Below, in pieces: positions 51,600 to 60,248 of a DNA stretch of 64,000 nucleotides. Where the stretch lies: contig NZ_LNUV01000006.1 of assembly GCF_001512285.1 (NCBI RefSeq), positions 1,035,273 through 1,099,272 of the forward strand, read 5' to 3'. The number at the start of each line of letters is the position of its first letter. Position 1 is the first letter of the stretch. The stretch is from Arthrobacter sp. EpRS71 (GTDB lineage: Bacteria > Actinomycetota > Actinomycetes > Actinomycetales > Micrococcaceae). The notes below the pieces were generated by a model that made no database searches, was not told where the DNA came from, and saw nothing but the letters and a program-made list of their open reading frames with translations. A program made the translations under genes and the position numbers.

Positions 51600-52194
51600 A
51601 GCGGCTGACACTGAACTGGGGCGGTCGCGGTAGCGGATTCGCCCAGTGCCCGCGGTACACCGTGGTCCGTGACACCCGGAACAGCTCGGCCAGTTCGGCC
51701 TGCGTATGCTCGCCGGCGTCATGCAGTGTCAGTAGGTGCTTCCGCTGTGTCTTGGACAACTTTGGCTGCTTGCCTTTTAGCCGTCCCTTGGCTTTTGCTA
51801 CCGCCATGCCCTCGCGGGTGCGCATCCGGATCAGATCCGCCTCAAACTCGGCCACCATTCCCAGGACGTTGAACAGCAGACGGACTACCGGGTCAGTTTG
51901 GTCATGGGTGCTTCCACCGAGACTAAGCACAACCCCCTTAGCCGTCAGCTCATCGACGATGTCCCTGGCATCGGAAAGGGAACGCGCCAGCCGGTCGAGC
52001 TTGGTCACCACGAGCGTATCGCCGGCCCGGCAGGCCGCCATTGCTTCACGGAGACCTGGGCGCACTCGATTCGCTCCCGTGAGCCCGTGATCGACGAAGA
52101 TCTAGGTCTCTTCCACACCCAAAGCAACGAGGGCATTGCGTTGGGCAGTGAGGTCCTGGTCGTTCGTCGAGACCCGTGCATAACCGATCTTCAT
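51600..52194 (-). pseudogene. serine recombinase (resolvase) with an in-frame amber codon
   Basis: Starting at ATG 52194 the frame reads MKIGYARVSTNDQDLTAQRN, the catalytic-Ser start of Tn3-type resolvases, up to V-E-E-T. A TAG at 52104-52102 follows, and the same frame then resumes IFVDHGLTGANRVRPGLREA and continues with KLDRLARSLSDARDIV, EFEADLIRMRTREGM and a C-terminal HTH (TQAELAELFRVSRTTVYRG). Only one stop breaks it. The frame also stays open into the end of nrtR on the opposite strand (to 51361), so the natural C-terminus is lost or displaced. It is either dead or read through. It marks the edge of the accessory patch with the TIR operon. Confidence 0.85.
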
Positions 52195-52438
52195 TCCAGT
52201 TATAAGGAACATGGTTGCAGTAATCCCCCCGTCACCGTGCATTTCATCGTGCGGGTCTTACGTACATGGCCCATGGCGGCAATGGCGCAGAGCGTGGTGA
52301 CGGGCTTTGGCCACACGGTGATCGACCGGCTAACGGGCATGAAAATACGGACGTCCCGCCGTGAGCCTTTTTTGTCGGACGTGCATGTCAAACTGTGCCC
52401 TGATAGGAGAACCATGTGCCTTCGAAGGAGGAACCTCA

Positions 52439-53203
52439 ATGGCAACATTCCATGCCAACAAGTTTAAGCGTGATATTCAGGCTGCCCAACGGAGAGCCGA
52501 AGCACAGGTAAAACGACAGATTGACGAGATCAATAGGAAGAACCAGCGAGCCGTGGATGACTACAACAGGAAAGTCCGGGCCCACAATCAGCAGGTTGTG
52601 AACCAGTTCAACCGGCGGGTTGACGCTCATAACCAAGACGTACGCCGGGCAAACGATCGCAACTCTCGTGTCATCGCGGACCTGCAGAGACAATTGCGCT
52701 CTGGCGGCAGCGGACCTCGATACACGCCTGCAGAGCAGGCGCTAGCTGATCGGGTCCAACACTCGCTGGTCCCACGTGACGAACGAGAGTGGGATGTGTT
52801 TCTTAGTTACGCCCGCATTGATGGGGCACAGGCTGCAGCTGCCTTGCGTGATGCCCTTGAGGCGTTCAAGGTGCGCGTTTGGTTCGATGAAATCGCGATC
52901 GTCCCTGGCAGGAGCCAGGCACTGCAGATGGATCAGGGACTTCGGAATGCGCGAGCGGGCCTGGTTCTCCTGACACCGGCCTACCTCGTGGGTCGTTTCT
53001 GGACCGAGCGAGAACTCGGCGCACTTCTGCATAAGAACACACTGATCCCTGTGTTGCACGGCACCACCTTCAAGGAAGTTGCTGAGTACAGCGGCATCCT
53101 TCCCGACCTTGCCGGTTTCGAGACAGCACGCGACGACATCGAAACGATCGCGGAGAAGATTGCTGCTGCTGTGCTCCCTGCGGATAGTGAGATCGAGGAC
53201 TAG
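52439..53203 (+). CDS. TIR-domain protein with N-terminal coiled coil
   Basis: 254 residues from ATG 52439 (MATFHANKFKRDIQAAQ), with AAGGAGGAA ahead; the upstream frame is rejected. Residues 1-90 form a charged coiled coil rich in Asn, Arg and Gln. Residues about 117-250 are a TIR domain: EWDVFLSYARIDG, VWFDEIAIVPGRS, VLLTPAYLVGRFW, and the catalytic Glu at E192, four residues after W188 as in active NADase TIRs. Such TIRs degrade NAD or make cyclic-ADP-ribose signals. It is first in a three-gene operon with a NERD nuclease. A defence role with NAD depletion is likely but inferred. Confidence 0.88.
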   Translation: MATFHANKFKRDIQAAQRRAEAQVKRQIDEINRKNQRAVDDYNRKVRAHNQQVVNQFNRRVDAHNQDVRRANDRNSRVIADLQRQLRSGGSGPRYTPAEQALADRVQHSLVPRDEREWDVFLSYARIDGAQAAAALRDALEAFKVRVWFDEIAIVPGRSQALQMDQGLRNARAGLVLLTPAYLVGRFWTERELGALLHKNTLIPVLHGTTFKEVAEYSGILPDLAGFETARDDIETIAEKIAAAVLPADSEIED

Positions 53204-53207
53204 TACG

Positions 53208-53627
53208 ATGACGGACACAGCAAATATGCAGCGGCTCCGAGAGGCGGTTCGACGACTCGCGCTGCACGAGAATGATTTTGCCGCAGGCGACGCCGTAGTG
53301 GAGCGTATCGCAGAGCTTAAGATCGCCATTGATGCTTTCACATCCGACACTGAGCCCTGGCTGCTGGAGTGGTTGGGCGACGAACACTACAAGGGAGCAG
53401 TCCTCTACGCCGCCGGTAAAATGAACTGGAACCACGAACAGCAGGGCAAGGGAACCTTCGCCGACCGACAGATGCGGGCACGAATCATCTCACGCTTCAA
53501 TTCATGGGTGGATCAGCTTTCGACACGGCTTATTCAGTACGAGAGAGGGCCACGCGACGCCGCATCAGTAGCAAGATGGCGATCCGATCTAAAACTTTTC
53601 AAACAGGATCCCGTACGGAACGACTAG
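53208..53627 (+). CDS. hypothetical protein between TIR and NERD genes
   Basis: 139 residues from ATG 53208, four bases after the TIR stop. Acidic and mainly helical, with AVERIAELKIAIDAFTSD-like helices and an LLEWLGDEHYKGAVLYAAGKM middle. No family is recognised. It is bracketed by two defence-type genes in one operon, so a regulator, sensor or adaptor is plausible. Confidence 0.75.
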   Translation: MTDTANMQRLREAVRRLALHENDFAAGDAVVERIAELKIAIDAFTSDTEPWLLEWLGDEHYKGAVLYAAGKMNWNHEQQGKGTFADRQMRARIISRFNSWVDQLSTRLIQYERGPRDAASVARWRSDLKLFKQDPVRND

Positions 53628-53632
53628 GCAGC

Positions 53633-54454
53633 ATGAAGCAGATGAGGCTCCGGTACGCCGGAGTGTGCAGAGACTGCCGTGCCTCTCTTCCGGCCGGGGC
53701 TGAAGCCATCTACGCCACCGAGACGAAGACCATCCGTTGCTTGGAGTGTGCCACCGAGGCTATGGAAACCAGGTCCCCAGATCTGGAACCGCCTGATGAC
53801 GATTCATTGTCCGATGCACCCGGAGTACCCGGGTCTTCCGCCCGGCGCGAATACGAACGCCGCCAGGCGAAGGACGAAGAAAAGCTTCGAGAGAAGTGGG
53901 GTCGCTTCAGTGGCCTCGCAGGGGCCCTCTCGGGCGAGCGGCAGCACACCAAGTCCTGGGATCGAGGCGCGATCGGTGAGGAACGTCTCGGCGCTCGGCT
54001 TAACGCCTTGGCCACCGATGGCCTGGCTGTCCTCCACGACCGACGCATCCCCGGGTCGAAGGCCAACATCGACCATATCGCTATCACTCCGGCTGGAATC
54101 TGGGTGATTGACGCTAAGCGGTACAAGGGACGGCCGGAGTTGAAGATAGAGGGTGGCATCCTTCGTCCCCGAGTCGAGAAACTCCTAGTTGGCCGACGTG
54201 ATTGCACGAAACTGGTCGACGGGGTGCTCAAACAGGTCGAGGTCGTGCGATCCCTGTTTGGCGACGTTCCGATCACCGGGGCGTTGTGCTTCATCGAAGC
54301 AGATTGGCCCCTAATTGGAGGGTCGTTCTCGACTCGGGGCGTTCATGTGCTCTGGCCGAAACGCTTAGTCAAAGTGCTCACAGAGCAGACAGCCGGCGGG
54401 TTTGATGTGGCAAGGATGCGTCAGTCGGTAGCCTCGCGGTTCAAACCTGCGTGA
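53633..54454 (+). CDS. NERD nuclease-domain protein with zinc ribbon
   Basis: 273 residues from ATG 53633, five bases after the preceding stop. N-terminal zinc ribbon: C12-x2-C15 and C36-x2-C39. A Pro/Glu-rich linker follows. The NERD domain spans about 110-260: GAIGEERLGARLNAL, then NIDHIAITPAGIWVIDAKRY with D148 and D160-A-K162 as the PD-(D/E)XK-type active-site residues, and a late helix with REVVRSLFGD-like segment. NERD proteins are predicted nucleases, often in conflict systems. Third gene of the TIR operon. Confidence 0.88.
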   Translation: MKQMRLRYAGVCRDCRASLPAGAEAIYATETKTIRCLECATEAMETRSPDLEPPDDDSLSDAPGVPGSSARREYERRQAKDEEKLREKWGRFSGLAGALSGERQHTKSWDRGAIGEERLGARLNALATDGLAVLHDRRIPGSKANIDHIAITPAGIWVIDAKRYKGRPELKIEGGILRPRVEKLLVGRRDCTKLVDGVLKQVEVVRSLFGDVPITGALCFIEADWPLIGGSFSTRGVHVLWPKRLVKVLTEQTAGGFDVARMRQSVASRFKPA

Positions 54455-54625
54455 AGTTTAGGTGCCAAGCTCCGAAGCTGTTTGGGGAGCACGCACGGGG
54501 ATCCTTATTCGGACGTTGTTGGCCACCTGAACAGGTGTCTGTTTGAGCAAGAAGTCTGGACAGCTCGGCCTGGTTCACGGCGCCACTGAAAAGGGCCGGG
54601 GAACTGGTGCCGATAGTCTGTTTTC

Positions 54626-54898
54626 ATGGAAGTGTCACAGCCTGAGCCTCGAGATGCGGACTTAGTTGATCTCTTGAATGCTCGTGACGGCATCGGAACC
54701 CTGGTGGATGTACAGAACGGGCCTACTTTCACAGTTTTCAACATTGCTTGGGGATACGACCTCGGCGACGAATTCGCGCATATAACAACTAATGCGAGCC
54801 CGTTCGTGGCTGGTCTACCGATCGATTTCTTCTTTACGGACCGCGTCACCCAAGTCCGGGACGCCTCGACGGGGATGGTCCTATACTCACGTCGTTGA
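54626..54898 (+). CDS. hypothetical small protein
   Basis: 90 residues, with GTCACAG before a possible ATG (no strong ribosome-binding site). Sequence MEVSQPEPRDADLVDLLN then a beta-rich middle, ending TGMVLYSRR. No family is recognised and no membrane helix. It lies after the NERD gene at about 170 bases and need not be part of that operon. Confidence 0.5.
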   Translation: MEVSQPEPRDADLVDLLNARDGIGTLVDVQNGPTFTVFNIAWGYDLGDEFAHITTNASPFVAGLPIDFFFTDRVTQVRDASTGMVLYSRR

Positions 54899-55175
54899 AA
54901 AATGCACACCGGGCATGGCGGGCAGCGCAAAACGCTGTCGCGCAGGTGCCCGGCAGGGGATCCCCTTGCGGGCTATCCCATGCGCCAAATAGCGCTGTGA
55001 AAACACCGCCATTTACCGCTGTAAGTCACATTTACGCGCCCCCGAACTGATGGGGGAGTGTTCCGCGAGAACCTCCCTGTTCTGAGGAAGTGGGACTGTT
55101 GACTGGTGGCGTTGAGGCCCACTTCCCCCGGACGTCCTGGTTCCAAGTAATGAGGTCGGGTCTGCGTGTTCAGCG

Positions 55176-55742
55176 TCAGCTGAGCTGTGAGAGCAGGCGA
55201 CGCTCGACACGTTCCATGACGCCCAGGAATGTAGTTTCGTCGGCGTAGGCGCGGGTAATGATGAGTCCGCCTTGGATCACGGCAACCGCGTCCAGCGCGT
55301 TCTCGTGGGCATCCTCAAGGTCAAGTCCTCCGCGGTGCAGCAGCACGGCCAGCGCCTCGACCCAGTCTGCGAAGTATGTCTTGACCTCGCCGGCGAACGT
55401 TTCCTTCTCCTCGCCGAGTGTCATTGCGGCGAAGAGGCAGACATTCTCGCGGGAGACGAAGTAGTCAGAGACTGCCTTCGTCATCGCTGAGACTGCGTCA
55501 GCTGCGTCAGTTGCTGAACGGAGCGGCGCGAAAACCTCATCCTCGAACCAGTCGCTCACTTGGTCAAGCACGGCCCTGGCCATGTCGGTCTTCCCGTCCG
55601 GGAAGAAGTGGTACAAACTGCCGCGACCGATGCCGGCCTCCTGCTGGATCACGGAAAGGGAGCTGCTCTCGTACCCTCGCCGACGGAAAACGCCGGCGAG
55701 GGCGTGGACGGCGTCCGATCGTTCGAGAAGGGTGCGTGGCAT
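55176..55742 (-). CDS. TetR-family transcriptional regulator
   Basis: 188 residues; HTH ALAGVFRRRGYESSSLSVIQ followed by QEAGIGRGSLYHFF. C-terminal ligand domain typical of TetR. It is translationally coupled to the DUF1348 gene upstream (TAATG overlap of the stop and start), so the two are one operon. The perfect 39-bp operator at 56231-56269 stands in front of that operon and is almost surely its site. Confidence 0.92.
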   Translation of the reverse strand: MPRTLLERSDAVHALAGVFRRRGYESSSLSVIQQEAGIGRGSLYHFFPDGKTDMARAVLDQVSDWFEDEVFAPLRSATDAADAVSAMTKAVSDYFVSRENVCLFAAMTLGEEKETFAGEVKTYFADWVEALAVLLHRGGLDLEDAHENALDAVAVIQGGLIITRAYADETTFLGVMERVERRLLSQLS

Positions 55743-56209
55743 TACAGTCCGAGTTCGCTCAAGCCGGGGTGATCCGCCGGGCGGGGGCCGGAGGTATCCC
55801 AGAAGAACTTACGTTCGGCCTCGTCGATGGCGAGGTCGTTGATACTCGCGTGGCGATGCGTCATGAGTCCTTCCTTGTCGAAGTGCCAGTTCTCGTTGCC
55901 GTAAGCGCGGAACCACTGGCCCGCTGCGTCATGGTACTCGTAGGCGAAGCGAACAGCAATGACGTCATCGGTGTAGGCCCACAATTCCTTGATGAGCCGG
56001 TAGTCGAGCTCCCGTTCCCACTTGTCGGCGAGAAACTCGACAATGGCGGCGCGACCCTGAACAAACGTCGAGCGATTGCGCCACCAGCTGTTCTCGCTGT
56101 ACGCGAGGGAGATGCGCTCGGGGTCACGAGTGTTCCAGCCGTCCTCGGCTGCACGCACCTTCTGAATGGCGGTCGCTTCGGTGTACGGGGGGAAGGGGGG
56201 ACGAGACAT
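55742..56209 (-). CDS. nuclear-transport-factor-2-like protein (DUF1348)
   Basis: 155 residues from ATG 56209 ([14 protein letters not shown]). It is a single NTF2-like domain of DUF1348 type: [20 protein letters not shown], then [20 protein letters not shown] and a beta-sheet end with [17 protein letters not shown]. Function of the family is uncertain; an enzymatic or ligand-binding role is likely. First gene of the TetR-controlled pair, with a 39-bp operator in front. Confidence 0.9.
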   Translation of the reverse strand: MSRPPFPPYTEATAIQKVRAAEDGWNTRDPERISLAYSENSWWRNRSTFVQGRAAIVEFLADKWERELDYRLIKELWAYTDDVIAVRFAYEYHDAAGQWFRAYGNENWHFDKEGLMTHRHASINDLAIDEAERKFFWDTSGPRPADHPGLSELGL

Positions 56210-56230
56210 TATGGACTCCTTCATCATTAG

Positions 56231-56269
56231 GCTGTACCGAATAGTACAAGTTGTACTAAACGGTACAGC
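56231..56269. promoter_or_regulatory. 39-bp TetR operator
   Basis: Outer arms GCTGTACCG (56231-56239) and CGGTACAGC (56261-56269), inner arms AGTACAA (56243-56249) and TTGTACT (56251-56257). The nested inverted repeat equals two overlapping GTAC-N6-GTAC elements, the layout expected for two TetR dimers on opposite faces. Confidence 0.75.
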
Positions 56270-56358
56270 TTTTGAACGGTCGCCGTCAACCCGATTCTTG
56301 GCGTTCTAGATGTGGTGGGCTTGTGCGACGCGGGACAGGATGTCAGTCTTGGGACCGG

Positions 56359-56758
56359 CTATCGGACAGTGGTGAACTCGCTCGCAAGGCGACGCCGAAG
56401 GTAGTCCGCCTGCGGCTCGTCGCGCATTGGCATAGCCACATGCCGGCCGTCGAAGGGCCCCAAGCGCATCCTTTAGCGCTTGGTCATCGCCAACCTTCAC
56501 CCAGTCGATCCGAACAACGTAGTCCGTTCCGATCTGGAGAAATCCCGCATCGGACGCACGATCCACGAAGGTTGACAGGCGGATTCCGTTGCTCGGGTCG
56601 ATCCTGATCCCTGGTGCCTTACTCCACGGCACGATGTGCGATGCGACTAAGAACTCTCGCGTCGAGATGCCTGTGATCGCGCAGTGCCCGCTGTAATTGC
56701 TCTTGACCGTTTCGGCGAATGCTCGTTGCGCGCTGTCGGCCTTGCACGCGCCCGCCAC
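56359..56758 (-). pseudogene. HNH restriction-type endonuclease, frameshifted and truncated
   Basis: The frame from about 56758 reads YSGHCAITGISTREFLVAS, then HIVPWSKAPGIRIDPSNGI and LQIGTDYVVRIDWVKVGDD: the C-terminal HNH domain of a predicted restriction endonuclease (GxCAxTG ... HIVPW ... NG). Near base 56455 the frame turns to nonsense, but a one-step shift restores GPFDGRHVAMPMRDEPQAD and RRLASEFTTVR to a TAG at 56361-56359. The N-terminal part of the usual protein is missing. So it is a decayed defence gene. Confidence 0.75.
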
Positions 56759-56833
56759 TCAATCCGTACCGTTCACACGTCCACTGTGAAAGAAGCTTTG
56801 CTCTTCGAGCTGGCCCCCGCCGTTATCTGCCCA

Positions 56834-57277
56834 TCACTGGCGGGCGTGGGCGAGGATGGAAGCGGCTGTGGACTCGGGGTCCGGCGTGGAGATCAGCCAG
56901 GTGCGGCTGGGGGTCTCCAAGACGATGGCCGGACCGCCGACCAGCAGCCCCCACGTTCGCTGGCCCAAGTACCGGACGCCGAAACCTTCGATCATGGAAC
57001 TGGATGGCGCAGGGGAGGCATCAACGATGTCCTCCAGCGGGATCGTCTTGGAGTAGAACGGACGGCATCTGACCGCTAGGTTCTGCTCTGAGGCTTCAAT
57101 GGTCACCCTGATGCGGAGTACCGAAATTGTCAGGAGCCCAATGACCGCAACCAGCGCTGCGCTCATCAGCAGAACTCCGCTGGGAATGGCCGTTGCAATG
57201 ATGAAGAAACAGAGCAGGCCCACCACACTAGCGATGACCTTCTGAGGGCCGCGACTGATCCGGGCCTCTGAGATCAC
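56834..57277 (-). CDS. PH-like membrane protein
   Basis: 147 residues with two predicted membrane helices near the start (VIASVVGLLCFFIIATAIP and VLLMSAALVAVIGLLTISV) followed by a bacterial PH-like beta domain: RVTIEASEQNLAVRC, the IPLEDIVDA loop and RTWLISTPDPESTA. Proteins of this layout are common in actinobacteria, without known function. Start at ATG 57277. Confidence 0.75.
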   Translation of the reverse strand: MISEARISRGPQKVIASVVGLLCFFIIATAIPSGVLLMSAALVAVIGLLTISVLRIRVTIEASEQNLAVRCRPFYSKTIPLEDIVDASPAPSSSMIEGFGVRYLGQRTWGLLVGGPAIVLETPSRTWLISTPDPESTAASILAHARQ

Positions 57278-57386
57278 TGGTGACTCCCATGGGAGTGTCT
57301 GCCAAGTGTACGCATGGGGCGAGCCTACTTGTCGTGGGATGGGGAACTGGTCAAGTGGTCGCGTGGCCAGAGTGTGACAGGCTCCC

Positions 57387-57974
57387 CTAGTTGGGTAAGC
57401 GGGCGGGGTATGCGGCCGAGATGACCCGGTTCAGCTGGGCCAGGACGTTGCCGGGCTCGCCGTTGGCGTCCACCTCAACAAAGTTTTCATACTCAGGTAG
57501 AGAACGGTAAGCATCCCGGAATGCCCGGAGATCCGCCTCTGTCTCCTGATCCGTGCCACGTGCCATGACCCGCGCGTGGGCAACGGTGGGGTCTGTGTCG
57601 AAGTGGACGTGCAGGTCGGCTGCTGGAAGCTTCTCCAGCAGCCACGGAAGCAGCGTGCCGCGCGCCAAGCCGTTGGCCTCGCGTAACGCCAGTTGGCAGT
57701 GGAGGTGGCGGTCCATCACCACCAGACCATCAAACCGCCGGGCCCGTGCATGGTTGACCAGCACGTTGAACAATCGAACGCCGGTTTCAATGACGTCCAA
57801 TGCGCGTGGAGGCACTGTCCATCCAAACCGCTCGGGCAACAGCGACATCCTCCGGCGGGCAGCGTGATTACTGAGCAGCAGGGCGCTTCGTCCTTCAGCG
57901 CGAGCCGAATCGACCAAGGCGCGGGCCGCCGTCGTTTTACCTGAGCCGTCAATTCCCGTCAGAACAATGAGCAT
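57387..57974 (-). CDS. thymidylate-kinase-like protein
   Basis: 195 residues from ATG 57974 (MLIVLTGIDGSGKTT), with AAGGGAGGGCTC ahead; the 28 codons upstream look non-native. P-loop GIDGSGKTT at 7-15, followed by a DRHLHCQLALREA segment with the DR motif of thymidylate-kinase-like enzymes and a late lid-like region rich in Arg. Shorter and more divergent than housekeeping Tmk; the acceptor nucleotide is unknown. Confidence 0.8.
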   Translation of the reverse strand: MLIVLTGIDGSGKTTAARALVDSARAEGRSALLLSNHAARRRMSLLPERFGWTVPPRALDVIETGVRLFNVLVNHARARRFDGLVVMDRHLHCQLALREANGLARGTLLPWLLEKLPAADLHVHFDTDPTVAHARVMARGTDQETEADLRAFRDAYRSLPEYENFVEVDANGEPGNVLAQLNRVISAAYPARLPN

Positions 57975-58070
57975 GAGCCCTCCCTTCGTCTTCTGTGCAA
58001 CTCGTTCTCTGTACAACGCGGGGAGGGCGTCACTTGTGCCGCTTGAGGTGCAGATCACATGTGAGCAGGC

Positions 58071-58871
58071 TTAGTCCACAGGCCGCCACATGAATTCGGG
58101 CTGCTCACGGTTCAGGAATGCGCTGATACCAATCCTCATATCCGGGCTGTCCGGCATGGCAGCCCAAGCGCCAGCCCATTCCTGATCAACATCCGATGGG
58201 GCAGCGTCCATCAGTCTTTTCATGGAATGCATGGAGAATCGGGAGCGGCTCCGAAGGGTGCTGACAAGTGCCGCGCACTTCTCCTCAAAAGATTCTGAAG
58301 GCACGACGTCGGCCACCAGCCCCAGCGCCCGGGCCTCGGTTGCGCTGAACGTCAGTCCGGTGAGGAGGATGTACTTGGCGTTGGCGTGTCCCACAAGCCG
58401 GACGAGCCGTTCGATGCCCGGGCGGGGGTAAATGATCCCGATCTTGGCCGGAGTCAGCCCGATCACCGCACGTTCGTTGGCAATGATGAAGTCGCAGGCT
58501 GAGGCGATCTGCCAGCCGCCGCCCATGCAGGCACCATCCACCAAAGCAACGGAAGGCTTGGACAGGGAAGCGATGGCGGAATCGGCCCCACTGAGATGAT
58601 CCACGGAGGTGCCGTCCGGTTGGGGGTCCACCAGCACAGAAGAGAGTTCGCTGATGGAGGCCCCGGCGCAGAACGTGTCCCCGGCGCCTCTCAGCACCAC
58701 CAGGTCAACGTCCGGATCGGCGTCCAGACGCGGCATCAGCTCCTGGATCTCCAAGCACATATCCCGGGTCAGGGCGTTCCGCTGTGCCAGGTTGCTGATC
58801 TCCACGGTGGCCACGCCGCCAGTGATCGAGACGGCCATACGGCCTGCCCTGACGTCAGAAACTGTGGTCAT
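58071..58871 (-). CDS. enoyl-CoA hydratase/isomerase family protein
   Basis: 266 residues from ATG 58871. Crotonase-fold signature with the oxyanion hole: AGASISELSS, and the second region VDGACMGGGWQIASACDFIIA. The start overlaps the stop of the CoA-transferase (ATGA). It hydrates or isomerises a CoA ester. With the CaiB-type CoA-transferase and the IclR regulator this forms a short catabolic module for an organic acid; the acid is unknown. Confidence 0.9.
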   Translation of the reverse strand: MTTVSDVRAGRMAVSITGGVATVEISNLAQRNALTRDMCLEIQELMPRLDADPDVDLVVLRGAGDTFCAGASISELSSVLVDPQPDGTSVDHLSGADSAIASLSKPSVALVDGACMGGGWQIASACDFIIANERAVIGLTPAKIGIIYPRPGIERLVRLVGHANAKYILLTGLTFSATEARALGLVADVVPSESFEEKCAALVSTLRSRSRFSMHSMKRLMDAAPSDVDQEWAGAWAAMPDSPDMRIGISAFLNREQPEFMWRPVD

Positions 58872-60085
58872 CGCTGTGCTCCAGTCTTTGCCGGCCCGCA
58901 CACAATACGGCCCTCGCGCTCAAGCCGGGTGACGTCGTCGTGCGTCATTCCAAACTCCATCAGTACATCCGCGGTGTCCTCGCCCAGAAGCGGTGGGGGC
59001 GAGAGGATCTCGCTGGCCTCGCCATCCAGGCTCAGGGGGCCGCGGAGCAGGGGGAGCTCGGAGCCGTCGCGGCGCTCGCGGCGCTGCACGAGCCCCAAAG
59101 CCGCGACCTGTTCCGAGGCGAGGGCCTGCGTGTAGTCATAAATAGGGCCGCAAGGAATGCCGGCCTGGCTGATCAGCGGAACCCACTCGGCGGCGGATTT
59201 GGCCGCCAATGCAGTTTCAATCATTTCGGTCAGCTGATCGCGGTTAACTGACCGGTCCGCTCCGGTGATGAACCGGGGATCTTCCACAGCAGACAGAACA
59301 CCGAGCAAGCCGCAGAACGCCCGCCATTGTTTGTCGCTTCCCACGGCAATATTGATGGACTCCGTGGCCGTGCCGAACATTCCATAGGGGGCGATCACGG
59401 GGTGGTTGTTGCCCTGCGGCGTGGGTGCTTCGCCGAGGCTAAGGGCCTTCTGCCCTTGGAAAGCGGAGAGATTCAGTGCGGTTTCCAGCAGGGAGGTTGA
59501 CACTCGGCTGGGGCGCTCGCCGTTCCGGGCTCCGAGGAGTGAAGCTACGATTCCAAACGCGCAGATCATTCCCGAGGTGATGTCCACAATAGGCACCCCC
59601 ACGCGATAGGCGGAGCCTGGTCCGGGGCCGGTGACGGACATCAGGCCGGACATTCCTTGGATGACCTGGTCCAGCCCGGCGTCGTCTTTGAGGGGGCCGG
59701 TGTTTCCGAATCCGGTCACGGAGCCCACTACGAGCCCGGGGTTCAACTCATCAAGCCGGGCAGGAGTGAAACCCATTTTCTCCAGCGTGCCGGGCTTGAA
59801 GTTCTCCACCAGGACGTCCGCGTCGGCGATCAAGCCCGAGAGGATCTCTCGACCTTCGTCTGAATAGAAGTCCAAGCACACGGACACTTTGTTCCGGTTG
59901 ACGGAGTCGAAGTAAAGGCTGTGACCGTCCTGGAACGGGGGCCACTGCCGGGCAGTGTCACCCCCGTTGACGCTTTCCACCTTGATGATCCTGGCGCCCA
60001 TGTCGGCCAGGAGTGCGGTGCAATAAGGGCCAGCGAGTGCTCGGCTGAGGTCGATCACGGTGATCCCGCGGAGTGGTTTGAGCAT
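58868..60085 (-). CDS. CaiB/BaiF-family CoA-transferase
   Basis: 405 residues from ATG 60085 (MLKPLRGITVIDLSR), with AAAGGTG ahead; longer frame rejected. Family features ALAGPYCTALLADMGARI, VENFKPGTLEKMG, and the catalytic Asp region DAGLDQVIQGMSGLM, then ISQAGIPCGPIYDYTQAL. It transfers CoA between carboxylic acids. Divergent from an IclR gene, with operator half-sites between them. First gene of the pair with the enoyl-CoA hydratase. Confidence 0.92.
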   Translation of the reverse strand: MLKPLRGITVIDLSRALAGPYCTALLADMGARIIKVESVNGGDTARQWPPFQDGHSLYFDSVNRNKVSVCLDFYSDEGREILSGLIADADVLVENFKPGTLEKMGFTPARLDELNPGLVVGSVTGFGNTGPLKDDAGLDQVIQGMSGLMSVTGPGPGSAYRVGVPIVDITSGMICAFGIVASLLGARNGERPSRVSTSLLETALNLSAFQGQKALSLGEAPTPQGNNHPVIAPYGMFGTATESINIAVGSDKQWRAFCGLLGVLSAVEDPRFITGADRSVNRDQLTEMIETALAAKSAAEWVPLISQAGIPCGPIYDYTQALASEQVAALGLVQRRERRDGSELPLLRGPLSLDGEASEILSPPPLLGEDTADVLMEFGMTHDDVTRLEREGRIVCGPAKTGAQR

Positions 60086-60161
60086 GGTGGGCACCTTTCG
60101 TGCGTTGAAAAGACTTGGAGCCGGTGGGTAGTGCCAAAGGTCGTTCTCCAATCAAACTTCG

Positions 60162-60190
60162 TCGGTTCACTGGATGAACCGTTGGTTCAT
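60162..60190. promoter_or_regulatory. IclR operator region
   Basis: ATGAACC (60174-60180), GTT, GGTTCAT (60184-60190) is a perfect 7-bp inverted repeat, 17 bp in all. A third GGTTCA half-site lies at 60164-60169. It sits between the divergent CaiB and IclR genes, where an IclR regulator would control both. Confidence 0.65.
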
Positions 60191-60248
60191 TTTGGGAAGT
60201 CGCCTGTAATGTAGGGCACTGAGGGAAGTCGGTCAAGCGGGAGTGTGG

